Positions 25,020 to 31,767 of a stretch of 40,480 nucleotides of DNA are shown in pieces. Each line of letters opens with the position of its first letter. Position 1 is the first letter of the stretch. Source of the DNA: UMGS1696 sp963643035 (lineage in GTDB: Bacteria > Bacillota > Clostridia > Oscillospirales > CAG-272). The notes below the pieces were generated by a model. That model did not search any database, had not been told where the DNA came from, and saw nothing but the letters and a program-made list of their open reading frames with translations. Made by a program: the position numbers and the translations under genes. The stretch covers positions 1 to 40,480 of the forward strand of contig CAVIKO010000019.1 of assembly GCA_963643035.1 (NCBI GenBank), given 5' to 3'.

Positions 25020-25757
25020 ATGAGAATGCGAAAAAAGCGGTACGGAAATGAAAGATTGGCATGCCTTTCTCCGCTCGTGTGGCAAAGTGAAGCTGAGATC
25101 TGGGATGATCTGCCGAACTCGTATGCTGAAAACCGTCCGCTGTGTGTGGAAATCGGCTGCGGCAAAGGTGGATTTATCACTGCTTTGTCCGAAAAGAAAC
25201 CGGAATACAATTATCTTGCCGTGGAAAAGATCACGGATGTCGCTGTCTGTGCGGTCGAAAAATACGCGGAGGGAAGGGGACTCGGACACAAGGCACCGCA
25301 CGGCGGATGGCAAACACCGGAGGGAATAATCTATCCGTATGGAGAAACGTGGGACATTCCGCAAGACCTGCGCGGCAATGTCCGGTTTACTGTGGGCGAT
25401 GCAGCGCAGATTCTCGCACATCTGCCGGAAAATTCCGTAAAGACCATCTACGCGAATTTCAGCGATCCGTGGCCGAAGAAGGGATACGCGAACCGGCGGC
25501 TGACCAGTCCTGTGTTCCTCAGAGCATATCTGCGCGTATTGGTTCCCGGAGGTTTCTTCCGTTTTAAGACAGACAACGACGTGCTTTTTGCTTATTCCCG
25601 TGAGACGGTCGCTGAAAGTCCGTTCCTGCTCTCGTTCTGCACAGAGGATCTGCACCACTCCGAACGTGCGGCGATGAATATAATGACCGAATACGAGCGG
25701 AATTTTTCCGAAAAAGGGGTACCGATCAAAGCATTGGAGGCACAGAAGCCACTTTGA
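25020..25757 (+). CDS. trmB: tRNA (guanine-N7-)-methyltransferase TrmB
   Basis: Transfers a methyl group from S-adenosylmethionine to N7 of G46 in the variable loop of tRNAs. 245 residues. The class-I methyltransferase SAM-binding motif is CVEIGCGKGGFITALSE, followed by YLAVEK. The TrmB signature is ANFSDPWPKKGYANRRLT, and the strand LVPGGFFRFKTDNDVLF is also typical. The insert between about residues 85 and 120 (EGRGLGHKAPHGGWQTPEGIIYPYG) is longer than in most homologues. The start has CGGAG upstream and a consensus promoter. No partner genes are adjacent. About 90 bases after its stop lies the inverted-promoter element, which could direct an antisense or small RNA toward it. Confidence 0.95.
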   Translation: MRMRKKRYGNERLACLSPLVWQSEAEIWDDLPNSYAENRPLCVEIGCGKGGFITALSEKKPEYNYLAVEKITDVAVCAVEKYAEGRGLGHKAPHGGWQTPEGIIYPYGETWDIPQDLRGNVRFTVGDAAQILAHLPENSVKTIYANFSDPWPKKGYANRRLTSPVFLRAYLRVLVPGGFFRFKTDNDVLFAYSRETVAESPFLLSFCTEDLHHSERAAMNIMTEYERNFSEKGVPIKALEAQKPL

Positions 25758-25847
25758 ACCTCATGTATCAGACGCTGTGGAATGGGAAAAGTTTCCGAAA
25801 ATGAACCTGTTCTTCGGTGATATGTCTGTATCTTGAGGTGAAATAAC

Positions 25848-25933
25848 AAAAAAAGGCTTGACAAAACAAGCCGTACATGGTATACTGATAGAGTGTCGAT
25901 GCAGATACGGCACAAAATACAGTACCCCAAATC
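25848..25933 (-). ncRNA. Possible small RNA of about 86 nt
   Basis: On the minus strand a consensus promoter (25968-25940) would start a transcript near 25933. It would end at a compact intrinsic terminator: GGCTTG pairs with CAAGCC (25872-25867 with 25860-25855), loop of 6, then seven U (25854-25848). Inside, GGGGTACTG near the 5' end can pair with CAGTATACC downstream. No open frame of note is present. Promoter and terminator bracket a unit of typical small-RNA size. The terminator overlaps the -35 region of an opposing plus-strand promoter. No known family is recognised. Confidence 0.45.
25858..25886 (+). promoter_or_regulatory. Consensus promoter, plus strand, for the DUF6323/DUF6179-like pair
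   Basis: TTGACA (25858-25863) and TATACT (25881-25886) are spaced 17 bases. The first gene downstream starts at 26005, leaving a leader of about 110 bases. Confidence 0.8.
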
Positions 25934-25939
25934 ATATAT

Positions 25940-25968
25940 AGTATACCACAAAAGAATCGGCTTGTCAA
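25940..25968 (-). promoter_or_regulatory. Consensus promoter, minus strand, facing the plus-strand promoter
   Basis: On the minus strand TTGACA (25968-25963) and TATACT (25945-25940) are spaced 17 bases. It points toward the promoter at 25858-25886, so the two units overlap head to head. Confidence 0.75.
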
Positions 25969-26004
25969 GAGTTTTTTTGCTAATAATAAAGCCCGGAAAG
26001 GAAA

Positions 26005-26670
26005 ATGATTGTGAACGGACTGATAACCTTGGAAAATTTCGCCGTAGTACCGGTGGAGGGAGAAATTCTCGCCCTCAACAGCTACAGCGAAAAATACGGC
26101 ATCACGCTTCTGCCTGAGGAAGCGCGGGAGATTTCGGAGATCCGCCAGAAATCGCTTGCGGACAATGAGCGGATCGAGTTCGGACTCGGTGCCGTTGGTG
26201 AGATCGTCCGGAGGTTCTGCCGTTCGCACTATGTGAACCGTGAAAATTACGCGTACATCATTGGTGAGGTGACGGAGCTTTTCTACTACATTAAAACAGA
26301 CACTGATGATAAGATCACGGATCGAGAGCTTGCCGATATGCTGTACGTCGCGTTTGAACAGCGTTGCCGCGGTTCTATCGAGATATTGGAGAGCCGTGAG
26401 GCGGAGATCATTATCCGAAAGGTAAACGCCGGAAAAAATTACGAGAAGTGGTTCGGCGAGCGTGACCGCGCAGACGATGAAATCCGCGTGACGGATGAAA
26501 ATGCCAGACGGAACGAGGAGGGCATTGTGGACGGGTATCTGGAAGATGAAGATGGAACGGACGAGGACGGCATCCACTGGCGCGTGGACGATATACAGAC
26601 GGAGGACGGACACTGTCACATTACAGAAACGGAAGAGGTTACGTATCATGACGGAAATGACGGAGAATAA
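26005..26670 (+). CDS. DUF6323-like protein with acidic C-terminal extension
   Basis: Cytoplasmic, 221 residues, function unknown. Residues about 1-140 (ISEIRQKSLADNERIEFG, ENYAYIIGEVTELFYYIK, ADMLYVAFEQRCRGSIEIL) resemble the small helical DUF6323 proteins that occur next to DUF6179 proteins in clostridia; this is recognition from memory, not a search. The last 80 residues (VDGYLEDEDGTDEDGIHW onward) are very acidic and probably disordered, and I do not expect them in the family. ATG 26005 is only 3 bases from GGAAAGG; a GTG at 26011 in the same frame would be better spaced. The 3' end overlaps the next gene by 23 bases, so the two are surely one unit driven by the promoter at 25858. Confidence 0.65.
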   Translation: MIVNGLITLENFAVVPVEGEILALNSYSEKYGITLLPEEAREISEIRQKSLADNERIEFGLGAVGEIVRRFCRSHYVNRENYAYIIGEVTELFYYIKTDTDDKITDRELADMLYVAFEQRCRGSIEILESREAEIIIRKVNAGKNYEKWFGERDRADDEIRVTDENARRNEEGIVDGYLEDEDGTDEDGIHWRVDDIQTEDGHCHITETEEVTYHDGNDGE

Positions 26671-27277
26671 CGGACTGCGCGCCGGTAATACGCTGTTTAC
26701 AGAAAACATCAAAAGACGCGACTATACCGCCACCCTTGCAGCAGAAGCGTTGCGCGCCGGGATCTACACAGAAGCGGACGTCGATAAAATCCGCCGAGGA
26801 CTGATGGACACTCTGGCGGTTGTGATCGGCTATTCATCACACGGAGAATCCTCCTCTGTCCGGCTCGACACCGCAAATGGATTTATGCAGTGCATCCTGT
26901 ATAACTGTGACACGTACCTGCTCACTCGCGGAAACGATTATGAGGCGGTACAGATGCTAAAGGAAATAAAAACAGAGGAACTATTCAATCGCGGATATGC
27001 CGTCAACCGCGAGCGGCATGCTGCGGCAAAACGACTGTTCGCAAATGTCCGGTATACCCGCCCAATGGAGGCACCGGAAGCGTATAATCATGCTGTGGAC
27101 GTGCTGATACCACACTATCTCGCCGCATACGATCCCCGTCTGAACGCACAGGATAAGCTCTATTTTTCGATTCCTGCCTACAAGATTCGCGGACCGTTTA
27201 CCATCGAGGGAACTGTAGATATGCTGCAGCGGCTGTACGACAGGCAAAAGGGAAACACAGACGCGATTGTATTATAA
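26648..27277 (+). CDS. DUF6179-like protein, short form
   Basis: Cytoplasmic, 209 residues, function unknown. The segment LRAGIYTEADVDKIRRGL, GESSSVRLDTANGFMQCILY, and ELFNRGYAVNRERHAAAK followed by YNHAVDVLIPHYLAAYDPRL fit the N-terminal half of DUF6179 proteins as I remember them. Those are about twice as long, so this copy may be a truncated or short form; the reading frame ends cleanly and a terminator follows at 27292. I chose ATG 26648, with GGAAGAGG 9 bases upstream; the frame extends 5' inside the previous gene without homology. The overlap with the DUF6323-like gene indicates coupled translation and probably a joint complex. Confidence 0.6.
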   Translation: MTEMTENNGLRAGNTLFTENIKRRDYTATLAAEALRAGIYTEADVDKIRRGLMDTLAVVIGYSSHGESSSVRLDTANGFMQCILYNCDTYLLTRGNDYEAVQMLKEIKTEELFNRGYAVNRERHAAAKRLFANVRYTRPMEAPEAYNHAVDVLIPHYLAAYDPRLNAQDKLYFSIPAYKIRGPFTIEGTVDMLQRLYDRQKGNTDAIVL

Positions 27278-27291
27278 AACAGAACATTGTC

Positions 27292-27329
27292 ACGTGGAGA
27301 ATGCCAAGACGGTGTTCTCCATGTTTTTT
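27292..27329 (+). terminator. Intrinsic terminator after the DUF6179-like gene
   Basis: ACGTGGAGAATGCC (27292-27305) pairs with GGTGTTCTCCATGT (27311-27324) with minor mismatches and a 5-base loop, followed by six T. Confidence 0.8.
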
Positions 27330-27374
27330 ATGACGAAAAGAAAAAGCCGAAATTACATCCTGTATAAGAGCCAT

Positions 27375-27727
27375 ACGCTGTATGTCCGAAAAAATGCGTC
27401 TCATAAGTAGGGTATCTCTATCGATGAGCCGCTGCACATGGATTGAGACAGCAATGAGCTGCTTCTTTCCGATGTACCTGCTCCGATGAAAACATGATCA
27501 GTCGGAATCTGGAGCTGGATGAGGACGAAACGACGATTCGGCAGGCGGTCGCGGGACTATGCGAACAGGAACAGATCATCAGTAAGATGTGCTACGGCCT
27601 ATCCGGCAGACGGAAGATGATACAAATGAAGGTGGCGGGTGTGCTCGGGATATCCCAATCGAATATCCCGCTGTTGGAAAAGAAGAGTATAAGCCGACTG
27701 AAAAAGGAGATTGAATCAAAGGTGTGA
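27375..27727 (+). pseudogene. Decayed sporulation sigma factor gene, SigE type (C-terminal part)
   Basis: Three segments in order match the end of mother-cell sigma factor SigE. In frame with 27423: YVRKN, then TAG at 27408-27410, then ISIDEPLHMD, then TGA at 27444-27446 (where SigE has Trp), then DSNELLLSDV. A one-base deletion near 27484 shifts the frame, after which DENMISRNLE...EQEQIISKMCYGLSGRR, VAGVLGISQSNIPLLEKK and ISRLKKEIESKV complete regions 3-4. SigE proteins carry FDEPL.IDWDGNELLLSDV, then ISQSY.SRLEK, so the identity is good. Upstream (27331-27374) only faint traces remain and regions 1-2 are missing. Two stops, a frameshift and loss of the N-terminal half make it non-functional. 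The intact 77-codon 3' frame (27494-27727) could at most encode a region-4 fragment. Confidence 0.8.
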
Positions 27728-27824
27728 TGCGAAAAATCGGTAGAATATGAGGGAGATTTAGCGGGTTGGAGCAGAAAAAACAAAAAAATACGTTTCTCTG
27801 CATGAAAAAAATTTCAGAAAGCTA

Positions 27825-27853
27825 TTGCATTTTCCATCGGACTGTGGTATACT
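27825..27853 (+). promoter_or_regulatory. Sigma-A promoter of rpmE
   Basis: TTGCAT (27825-27830) and TATACT (27848-27853), 17-base spacing, 37 bases upstream of the rpmE ATG. Confidence 0.78.
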
Positions 27854-27889
27854 ATTCGTCGTGAATATCTGCGGAATGAGGTGAAAACA

Positions 27890-28111
27890 ATGAAAGCAGG
27901 AATCCATCCCGAATATAAAGAAGTAACTATCCGCTGCGCCTGTGGTGAATCTGTTACTACTCGCTCTACTAAGGGTGATGCTAACGGTGAACTGCGCGTG
28001 GACATTTGCTCCAAGTGCCATCCTTTCTTCACCGGCAAGCAGAAGTATGTAGATGCCGGTGGTCGTGTGGACAAGTTCAAGAAGCGTCTTGAAGGTCGCG
28101 GCAATAAATAA
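27890..28111 (+). CDS. rpmE: 50S ribosomal protein L31
   Basis: 73-residue ribosomal protein of the large subunit. It starts MKAGIHPEYKEVTIRCACG and ends GGRVDKFKKRLEGRGNK, with the usual middle HPFFTGKQK. Cysteines in CACG and CSKC make it the zinc-binding (C+) form of L31, which in some bacteria serves as a zinc store. GAGGTG lies upstream of ATG 27890; a GTG three codons earlier would be inside the ribosome site. It has its own promoter and a terminator at 28151-28201, so it is monocistronic. Confidence 0.97.
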   Translation: MKAGIHPEYKEVTIRCACGESVTTRSTKGDANGELRVDICSKCHPFFTGKQKYVDAGGRVDKFKKRLEGRGNK

Positions 28112-28150
28112 TTGTTTGTGGCGAGCGAATTCCAAACGTCCGGGAAATAC

Positions 28151-28201
28151 GCCGGGCAGGTATGAGGACAAATATGTCTTTCTATTCCTGTCCGGCTTTT
28201 T
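28151..28201 (+). terminator. Intrinsic terminator after rpmE
   Basis: GCCGGGCAGG (28151-28160) pairs with CCTGTCCGGC (28187-28196), one G-U, followed by TTTTTC. The long loop contains a small GACA/TGTC stem. Confidence 0.78.
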
Positions 28202-28324
28202 CTTTCCGAGAATGCGCCGAATGCGGGCTTGGCCGCAAAATCAGCCTGAAATCAGCGTTTTCTCACGGGAATGCGGGACGGAGCGAAGGACAGTGAAAGC
28301 CGTTGTCAGAGAGGAGAGCATGGT

Positions 28325-29698
28325 ATGGAACAGACGGATAACAGGATAGTGGAAAAAAAGGCGAAAAAAGGTATTCTCTGCGCGATCCATCCGCAGGGCG
28401 GAGAGGCAGAATGTCTCGTCAGTCTGCGGGAACTGGAGCGGCTTCTGGATACAGCAGGCGGCGAAACAGCGGCGATTCTCACCCAGCTTCGGGATGCGCC
28501 GGACAGCAAAACAGTATTCGGCAGCGGTAAGGTGCAAGAGCTTTCGGAGCTATGCGTCAATCTCGAAGCGGATATGGTGATATTCGACTGTGAGTTGTCG
28601 CCGTCACAGATCAAATCGCTGGAGGATGCCATCTCGCGTGATGTGCAGGTAATCGACCGGAGTATGCTCATTCTTGACATTTTCGCTGCGCACGCCAGAA
28701 CCGCCGAGGGCAGATTACAGGTCGAGCTGGCACAGCTGAAATACACGGCTCCGCGACTGGTCGGACATGGAAAGGAACTGTCCCGTATGGGTGGAGCCGC
28801 GAAAAGCACCGGCATCGGCTCCCGCGGACCTGGTGAAACAAAGTTGGAAATTGACAAGCGGCGCATGAAGGAAAAAATTGCATCTTTGGAAGCGCAGCTC
28901 GATGAGGTGGCAAAGAATCGGCGAACCATGCGTACCAAACGGGAACGCTCCGGGGTTGTCCAGTGCGGAATCGTCGGCTATACGAACGCTGGCAAATCCA
29001 CTTTATTAAATGCACTGACCGGCGCCGGGATTTTGGCGGAGGACAAACTGTTCGCTACACTGGACACAACGACGAGACAGTATACGCTCCCAGGCGGCGG
29101 TGAGATTCTGCTGACCGATACGGTAGGCTTCATTCGAAATCTGCCACACCATCTCATCAAGGCGTTCCGATCTACTTTGGAGGAAGCGACCTACGCGGAT
29201 CTTCTTATGATCGTCATTGATGCTTCCGATCCGGAATTCGCAGCACAGACGGAGGTCACAACCAATCTTCTGACAGAACTGGGAGCTGGAGAAAAGCCGA
29301 TTCTTTATGTATTCAATAAATGCGATGCAGGTTTTCCGTCCGAATCGCTCGGTGAGGTGCGCCGTTTGACGGCAGGAGAGAGGCGGGACACCGTATTCAT
29401 CTCGGCAAAAACGGGAGCAGGCCTCACTTCTCTTGCTGTAAAACTGGAAGAAATGATCGACATACTGCGTGGAAAACGCCACTTGCAGCTGTTCATTCCA
29501 CCGGAAAAAGGAGCGGTTACCTCGGTGATCTATCAGCTTGGTGACGAAGTGGAGGTATCTTATGTGCCGGACGGAATTCTTGTGACTGTGACCGCGGACG
29601 ACGTACTGTACGGGAAGATCCGCGCATATGTTGTTACAAAGGAGGAGTTCGACTCCCATATGCCATCGGAGGAAGATGAGGATGAAACGGAACGGTGA
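28325..29698 (+). CDS. hflX: GTPase HflX
   Basis: Ribosome-associated GTPase that splits stalled or hibernating 70S ribosomes. 457 residues: the HflX N-terminal domain (FGSGKVQELSEL, VIFDCELSPSQIKSLE), the Gly-rich linker (GGAAKSTGIGSRGPGETKLE), then the G domain with G1 GYTNAGKS (218-225), G3 DTVGFIRNLP, and G4 NKCD, and a short C-terminal domain. Start ATG 28325 is preceded by GAGGAG with 8-base spacing; the frame is open further upstream but lacks a ribosome site. It is followed after 13 bases by the YigZ-family gene, so the two form an operon. Confidence 0.95.
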   Translation: MEQTDNRIVEKKAKKGILCAIHPQGGEAECLVSLRELERLLDTAGGETAAILTQLRDAPDSKTVFGSGKVQELSELCVNLEADMVIFDCELSPSQIKSLEDAISRDVQVIDRSMLILDIFAAHARTAEGRLQVELAQLKYTAPRLVGHGKELSRMGGAAKSTGIGSRGPGETKLEIDKRRMKEKIASLEAQLDEVAKNRRTMRTKRERSGVVQCGIVGYTNAGKSTLLNALTGAGILAEDKLFATLDTTTRQYTLPGGGEILLTDTVGFIRNLPHHLIKAFRSTLEEATYADLLMIVIDASDPEFAAQTEVTTNLLTELGAGEKPILYVFNKCDAGFPSESLGEVRRLTAGERRDTVFISAKTGAGLTSLAVKLEEMIDILRGKRHLQLFIPPEKGAVTSVIYQLGDEVEVSYVPDGILVTVTADDVLYGKIRAYVVTKEEFDSHMPSEEDEDETER

Positions 29699-29711
29699 GA
29701 GAGGATAAAGC

Positions 29712-30374
29712 ATGGCAAAGGATAAGGACAGGACGGAGACAACGCGTCGGATAACCCTTGCGAAACGGGCTGTCGTGGAGTTGGAGGAGAAAAAATCAAT
29801 CTTTATCGGAAATGCCGCTTCGGTACGCAGTGAGGACGAGGCGCGTGCTTTCATTGAAGAGATCCGCCACGAATATGGGGACGCCACCCATAATGTATAC
29901 GCATATCTTCTGGATGGCGGGTCGATTGCCCGGTTTTCGGATGCGGGAGAACCGCACGGCACTGCCGGTATGCCTGCGCTGAACGTGCTGAAAATGGCGG
30001 GAGCAACGGATCTGTGTGTGGTTGTGACACGCTATTTCGGAGGGATCCTGCTCGGTGCCGGCGGACTGGTGCGCGCATACTCACAGACGGCAAAACTGGC
30101 GATCGATGCGGCGGGATTTGCAGTATATGTTCCGTATGTGATAGCGGAATGCAAATGCAGCTACGCCGATTACCAGAAGCTGACCGCATATTTTTCCAAA
30201 TGGAATGCCATCGAGGAGAACACTGTGTTTGACGCGGAGGTTCGTGTGCAACTGTCTGTCCCTGCGGAAAAGGCGGATGATCTGTATCGGAGGATTGCGG
30301 AGGCAACAGGCGGCAGGACAACGGTCGCACAGACGAGCAGTGAGGAGCGGCTCACCTCGCTGTCAAACGAATAA
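29712..30374 (+). CDS. YigZ/IMPACT family protein (UPF0029)
   Basis: Cytoplasmic, 220 residues. The N-terminal Impact domain shows FIGNAASVRSEDEARAFIEEI, HNVYAYLLDGGSIARFSDAGEPHGTAG, and VVVTRYFGGILLGAGGLVRAY, all strongly conserved. The C-terminal part (ECKCSYADYQKLTAYF) is the DUF1949 domain with a ferredoxin-like fold resembling EF-G domain V. The family is linked to translation control and to the Gcn1/Gcn2 inhibitor IMPACT in eukaryotes; in bacteria the role is unsettled, though some members also act as a peptidase regulator. It lies 13 bases after hflX, another ribosome-linked gene. GAGAGGATAAAG provides the ribosome site. Confidence 0.9.
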   Translation: MAKDKDRTETTRRITLAKRAVVELEEKKSIFIGNAASVRSEDEARAFIEEIRHEYGDATHNVYAYLLDGGSIARFSDAGEPHGTAGMPALNVLKMAGATDLCVVVTRYFGGILLGAGGLVRAYSQTAKLAIDAAGFAVYVPYVIAECKCSYADYQKLTAYFSKWNAIEENTVFDAEVRVQLSVPAEKADDLYRRIAEATGGRTTVAQTSSEERLTSLSNE

Positions 30375-30376
30375 AG

Positions 30377-30436
30377 AACAGGAGGGCAGGTGCCGTATTG
30401 CAGCGGAGCTTGCTTTTCCTGTATCCCTGTTTTTTA
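30377..30436 (+). terminator. Probable terminator after yigZ-family gene
   Basis: AACAGG (30377-30382) pairs with CCTGTT (30426-30431), with a further CAGG/CCTG stem inside, followed by six T. The stem is interrupted, so it is moderate in strength. Confidence 0.55.
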
Positions 30437-30437
30437 G

Positions 30438-30610
30438 AGATGCACTGAATCCATCGAGTTTATGTGTTATCACAGAGAGCATGACGATAAAAAGTCGAAT
30501 TTTGCACTGTGAAGTCCGATTTTGCATAGCACAAGAATAGAAAAAAGTAAAAAAGAAATAAGAAGCGTATATTATGTTTTGTTATTAGATGGGAAGCTGA
30601 ATCCATTATG
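30438..30610. repeat. Repeat fragment and short direct repeats upstream of the dGTPase gene
   Basis: GAATCCATCGAGTTT at about 30448-30462 is identical over 15 bases to the reverse complement of the right end of the 15621-15793 element. Further on, AAGTCGAATTTTGCAC (about 30492) and AAGTCCGATTTTGCAT (30512) form a degenerate direct repeat of about 20 bases. The AT-rich remainder to 30709 holds no gene; CTGAATCCAT recurs near 30597. Confidence 0.4.
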
Positions 30611-30709
30611 TTTTTTCGTGAGAATTGCGGGTTCATATTCTTTCGGTGCAAAAGCTATGTGAAATCAGCGGTTTTTCAGGTGTTCCGGCGAAAAAAAGGA
30701 GGACGGCGT

Positions 30710-31720
30710 ATGGCGTGTGTGCGGGAGCTGTTTTATGAAAGAGAACGGCAGAACCTGTCTCCGTATGCCTTTTTGTGTGAGAATACACGCGGCAGAGAGG
30801 TAGCGATCCCACCCTGTCCCATGCGCACGGATTTCCAACGAGATCGAGATCGAATTCTCCATTGCAAATCGTTTCGCAGACTGATGCACAAGACGCAGGT
30901 TTTTCTGCTTCCAGCCGACGAGCATTACCGTACGAGACTGACCCACACGCTGGAGGTTGCTCAGATTGCACGGATTATCGCACGCGCCCTGCTGCTCAAC
31001 GAGGACCTTTGTGAAGCTGCGGCACTCGGTCACGATCTTGGCCACACACCATTCGGACATTGCGGTGAGGAGGTCATGCGAGCACTCTATTCCCCGGATT
31101 TTGCCCACTATCGGCAGAGCCTGCGCGTGGTGGAGGTGTTGGAAAACGGCGGTGCGGGACTGAATCTCACATGGGAGGTGCGCGACGCGATCGTCAACCA
31201 TACAGGAGAGCATATGGCATCTACCCGAGAGGGCGTGATTGTCAAGTATGCCGACCGGATTGCCTACATTAATCACGATATAGACGACGCCTGCCGCGCC
31301 GGGATTCTCAAAGAATCGGACATACCGCGTGAGCTGTGTGCAATCCTTGGTAATACGCACAGTGAACGGATCAACCGCATGGTTTCGTCCGTTATCGAAA
31401 ACGGTGCGGAGCGGATAGCTATGACCGAAGAGGTTGGAGAGGCAACATCCGCTCTGCGGCAGTTTCTCTTCGATCGTGTGTACTACAATCCAGCGGCGAA
31501 AAGGGAAGAATGTAAAGCAAGGGCTCTTCTTGCGTCTTTGTTCGATTATTTCTGCAAGTATCCCGGAAAAATGCCGCCATTCTACAGGGATCGGCGCGCG
31601 CTGGACGGTACGGAACGCTGTGTGTGCGACTATATCTCCGGCATGACGGATCGATACGCGATCGATCTGTATGAGGAACTGTATATCCCAAAAGTTTGGA
31701 ACGGTACGGGCGGTACATGA
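30710..31720 (+). CDS. Deoxyguanosinetriphosphate triphosphohydrolase-like protein (HD domain)
   Basis: dNTP triphosphohydrolase of the Dgt family, 336 residues, cytoplasmic; it converts dGTP or other dNTPs to the nucleoside and triphosphate and helps set the dNTP pool. The HD-domain ligands are visible: RTRLTHTLEVAQIA (His), LGHDLGHTPFGHCGE (His-Asp pair and second His), and KYADRIAYINHDIDDA (the final Asp). The start of the family pattern, RTDFQRDRDRILHCKSFRRL, is present. I chose ATG 30710 because AAAGGAGG lies 7 bases upstream; the open frame begins earlier at 30608 without a ribosome site. It precedes dnaG by 47 bases, an arrangement (dgt-dnaG-rpoD) typical of clostridia and related to replication. 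Confidence 0.93.
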   Translation: MACVRELFYERERQNLSPYAFLCENTRGREVAIPPCPMRTDFQRDRDRILHCKSFRRLMHKTQVFLLPADEHYRTRLTHTLEVAQIARIIARALLLNEDLCEAAALGHDLGHTPFGHCGEEVMRALYSPDFAHYRQSLRVVEVLENGGAGLNLTWEVRDAIVNHTGEHMASTREGVIVKYADRIAYINHDIDDACRAGILKESDIPRELCAILGNTHSERINRMVSSVIENGAERIAMTEEVGEATSALRQFLFDRVYYNPAAKREECKARALLASLFDYFCKYPGKMPPFYRDRRALDGTERCVCDYISGMTDRYAIDLYEELYIPKVWNGTGGT

Positions 31721-31767
31721 CAGGCGATAAAGATGGAAAAATATGACAGAAGCAAAAGGTGTAAAAA

